Assembly (NCBI GenBank): GCA_017412115.1
Contig: JAFPYR010000121.1
Coordinates: 1 to 63,599 of the forward strand
Source of the DNA: Bacteroidales bacterium
Lineage (GTDB): Bacteria; Bacteroidota; Bacteroidia; Bacteroidales; UBA3824
Reading direction: 5' to 3'
Length of the DNA stretch: 63,599 bases
Shown: piece by piece, positions 63,041 to 63,599 of the stretch
How positions within the stretch are numbered: position 1 is the first letter of the stretch
How the letters are laid out: every line of letters starts with the position of its first letter
Made by a program: the position numbers and the translations under genes
The notes under the pieces: generated by a model
Databases searched by the model: none
What the model saw: the letters and a program-made list of their open reading frames with translations, nothing else
What the model was told of the DNA's origin: nothing

Positions 63041-63445
63041 ATGAAAAAAATCTTATTATTAGCAGTTTTTGCCGCGTTTGCGTTCAATGTAAGTGCGCAA
63101 AACGGAGAAAAACATGAAAGACCAACACCGGCTCAAATGGTTGAAAAATTAGCTAAAGAACTCAGTCTTACTGACGACCAAAAAGCAAAAGTATTAGCTC
63201 TCAACGAAGAATATGCAGATGTTTTTGTAGGACATAAATGTCCTCACAATGGTCAAGGCAAACCCGGTAATGGCAAAAAAAAGGATCTGACAGAAGAACA
63301 GAAAGCTGAATTTGAAGCCCGTAAAGCAAAACATGAAGAATACAACACCAAATTCAAAGCCATCTTAACAGATGAGCAGATTGCTAAATGGGAAGAAAAC
63401 CAAAAGAAATATCATGCAGAACACGGTCACGGACCTAAAAAATAA
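63041..63445 (+). CDS. DUF4890/Spy-like secreted protein
   Basis: A 134-aa exported protein. A signal peptide (about residues 1-20, cleavage at VSAQ) is followed by a helical region with LTDDQKAKVLALNEEYADVF and LTEEQKAEFEARKAKHEEY, then ILTDEQIAKWEENQKKY. These LTxEQ repeats are the pattern of DUF4890 and of the chaperone Spy. The tail is His/Gly-rich (YHAEHGHGPKK). It probably acts as a periplasmic chaperone or metal-binding protein. It lies 10 bases after atpC, and its stop is followed within about 15 bases by the end of a group II intron. Confidence 0.8.
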   Translation: MKKILLLAVFAAFAFNVSAQNGEKHERPTPAQMVEKLAKELSLTDDQKAKVLALNEEYADVFVGHKCPHNGQGKPGNGKKKDLTEEQKAEFEARKAKHEEYNTKFKAILTDEQIAKWEENQKKYHAEHGHGPKK

Positions 63446-63460
63446 ACACATTTCTTTCAA

Positions 63461-63599
63461 TCGAGTAGGAGGAAAACAAAGTAGTTTTTCTCCTACTTTG
63501 TTTTCCGACCTCTCACACCACCGTACGTGCCGTTCGGCATACGGCGGTTCCTATTTTCGATACCATTCGAGATAAGTATCTAACATACAAGGATAACCA
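63461..63599 (-). mobile_element. 3' end of a group II intron (domains V and VI)
   Basis: On the minus strand the sequence reads from the end of an intron-encoded protein into a domain V-like hairpin (about 63517-63548; outer arms ACCGCCGT and ACGGTGGT, tip GCCGAACGGC). A domain VI-like stem follows (63471-63484 paired with 63493-63506, a perfect 14-bp match) and then the typical end CTACTCGAT at 63461-63469. The intron would extend past the window. It is inserted about 15 bases after the DUF4890 stop codon, in the opposite orientation. Confidence 0.75.
63551..63598 (-). CDS. C-terminal end of a group II intron reverse transcriptase/maturase (partial)
   Basis: The minus strand reads GYPCMLDTYLEWYRK followed by a TAG stop at 63551-63553. 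It lies just upstream of the domain V hairpin, where intron-encoded proteins end. Only 15 residues are in the window, so the call depends on the RNA structure beside it. Confidence 0.55.
   Translation of the reverse strand, partial: GYPCMLDTYLEWYRK

Noticed and set aside
63471..63506. Terminator of the DUF4890 gene
   Set aside because: No T-run follows on the plus strand, and the hairpin fits intron domain VI next to a domain V-like hairpin.

Overview
The window looks like chromosome of an uncultured member of the Bacteroidetes (Bacteroidota), probably order Bacteroidales. The support is internal. Most genes are preceded by the phylum's -7 promoter box TAnnTTTG, several with a TTG-type -33 box about 19-21 bases upstream, and almost none has a Shine-Dalgarno sequence. 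The DNA is AT-rich. The gene content is typical of the phylum: short-lipobox lipoproteins, a TonB-dependent receptor, DUF4834, DUF4890, DUF4625 and SiaC/DUF1987 proteins, the long form of IspG, a short AtpC, and a T9SS-like C-terminal domain. Most of the window is ordinary housekeeping DNA, with a few accessory islands.

Layout. 0-2.8 kb: HxlR regulator, a truncated WYL-regulator remnant, a YARHG protein and a choloylglycine-hydrolase-like enzyme. 2.8-13 kb: waaA (Kdo transferase), a giant double-ASKHA activase, a small protein plus vWA pair, a divergent PurA paralog, a possible 43-aa gene with a rare SD, DUF1294 and TrpB2. 13-18.3 kb: decayed gene remnants, then yceD-rpmF-fabH-accB-accC (start of fatty-acid synthesis), bactofilin, AtpZ and an AtpI-like protein. 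18.3-29.6 kb: GH43 enzyme, FAD oxidoreductase, acyltransferase, AraC regulator, and a tripartite RND efflux operon. 29.6-31.2 kb: an AAA+ ATPase gene bracketed by two nearly identical 82-bp repeat blocks. 31.3-41.5 kb: lipoprotein, ketosynthase, nuclease, O-methyltransferase, tRNA-Glu, an 864-aa protein with a degenerate M48-like segment, SiaC, acyl-CoA ligase and a CarboxypepD_reg-like protein. 41.5-48 kb: OmpA lipoprotein, DUF4834, dCMP deaminase, S41 protease, HflX and a two-domain esterase. 48-56 kb: T9SS-type secreted protein, IspG, RlmI-like methyltransferase, histidine kinase, a membrane protein and PBP4. 56-59.5 kb: an operon of HARE-HTH-like protein, CxxC peptide, TonB receptor and His-rich DUF4625 lipoprotein, probably for metal uptake. 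59.5-63.6 kb: M15 peptidase, truA, atpD-atpC and a DUF4890 protein, ending in the 3' end of a group II intron on the minus strand.

How the genes work together. Envelope and lipid functions dominate (Kdo transfer, fatty-acid initiation, acyl transfer, acyl-CoA ligation, D-Ala-D-Ala peptidases, OmpA). F-ATPase genes sit in two places 43 kb apart, and the subunit a, b, c, alpha, gamma and delta genes are not in the window. No complete novel system is proven. The best candidates for a second look are the repeat-bracketed ATPase cassette, the HARE-HTH/CxxC/TonB operon, the PurA paralog, the degenerate M48-like protein, and the perfect 38-bp palindrome joining the activase stop codon to the next promoter.
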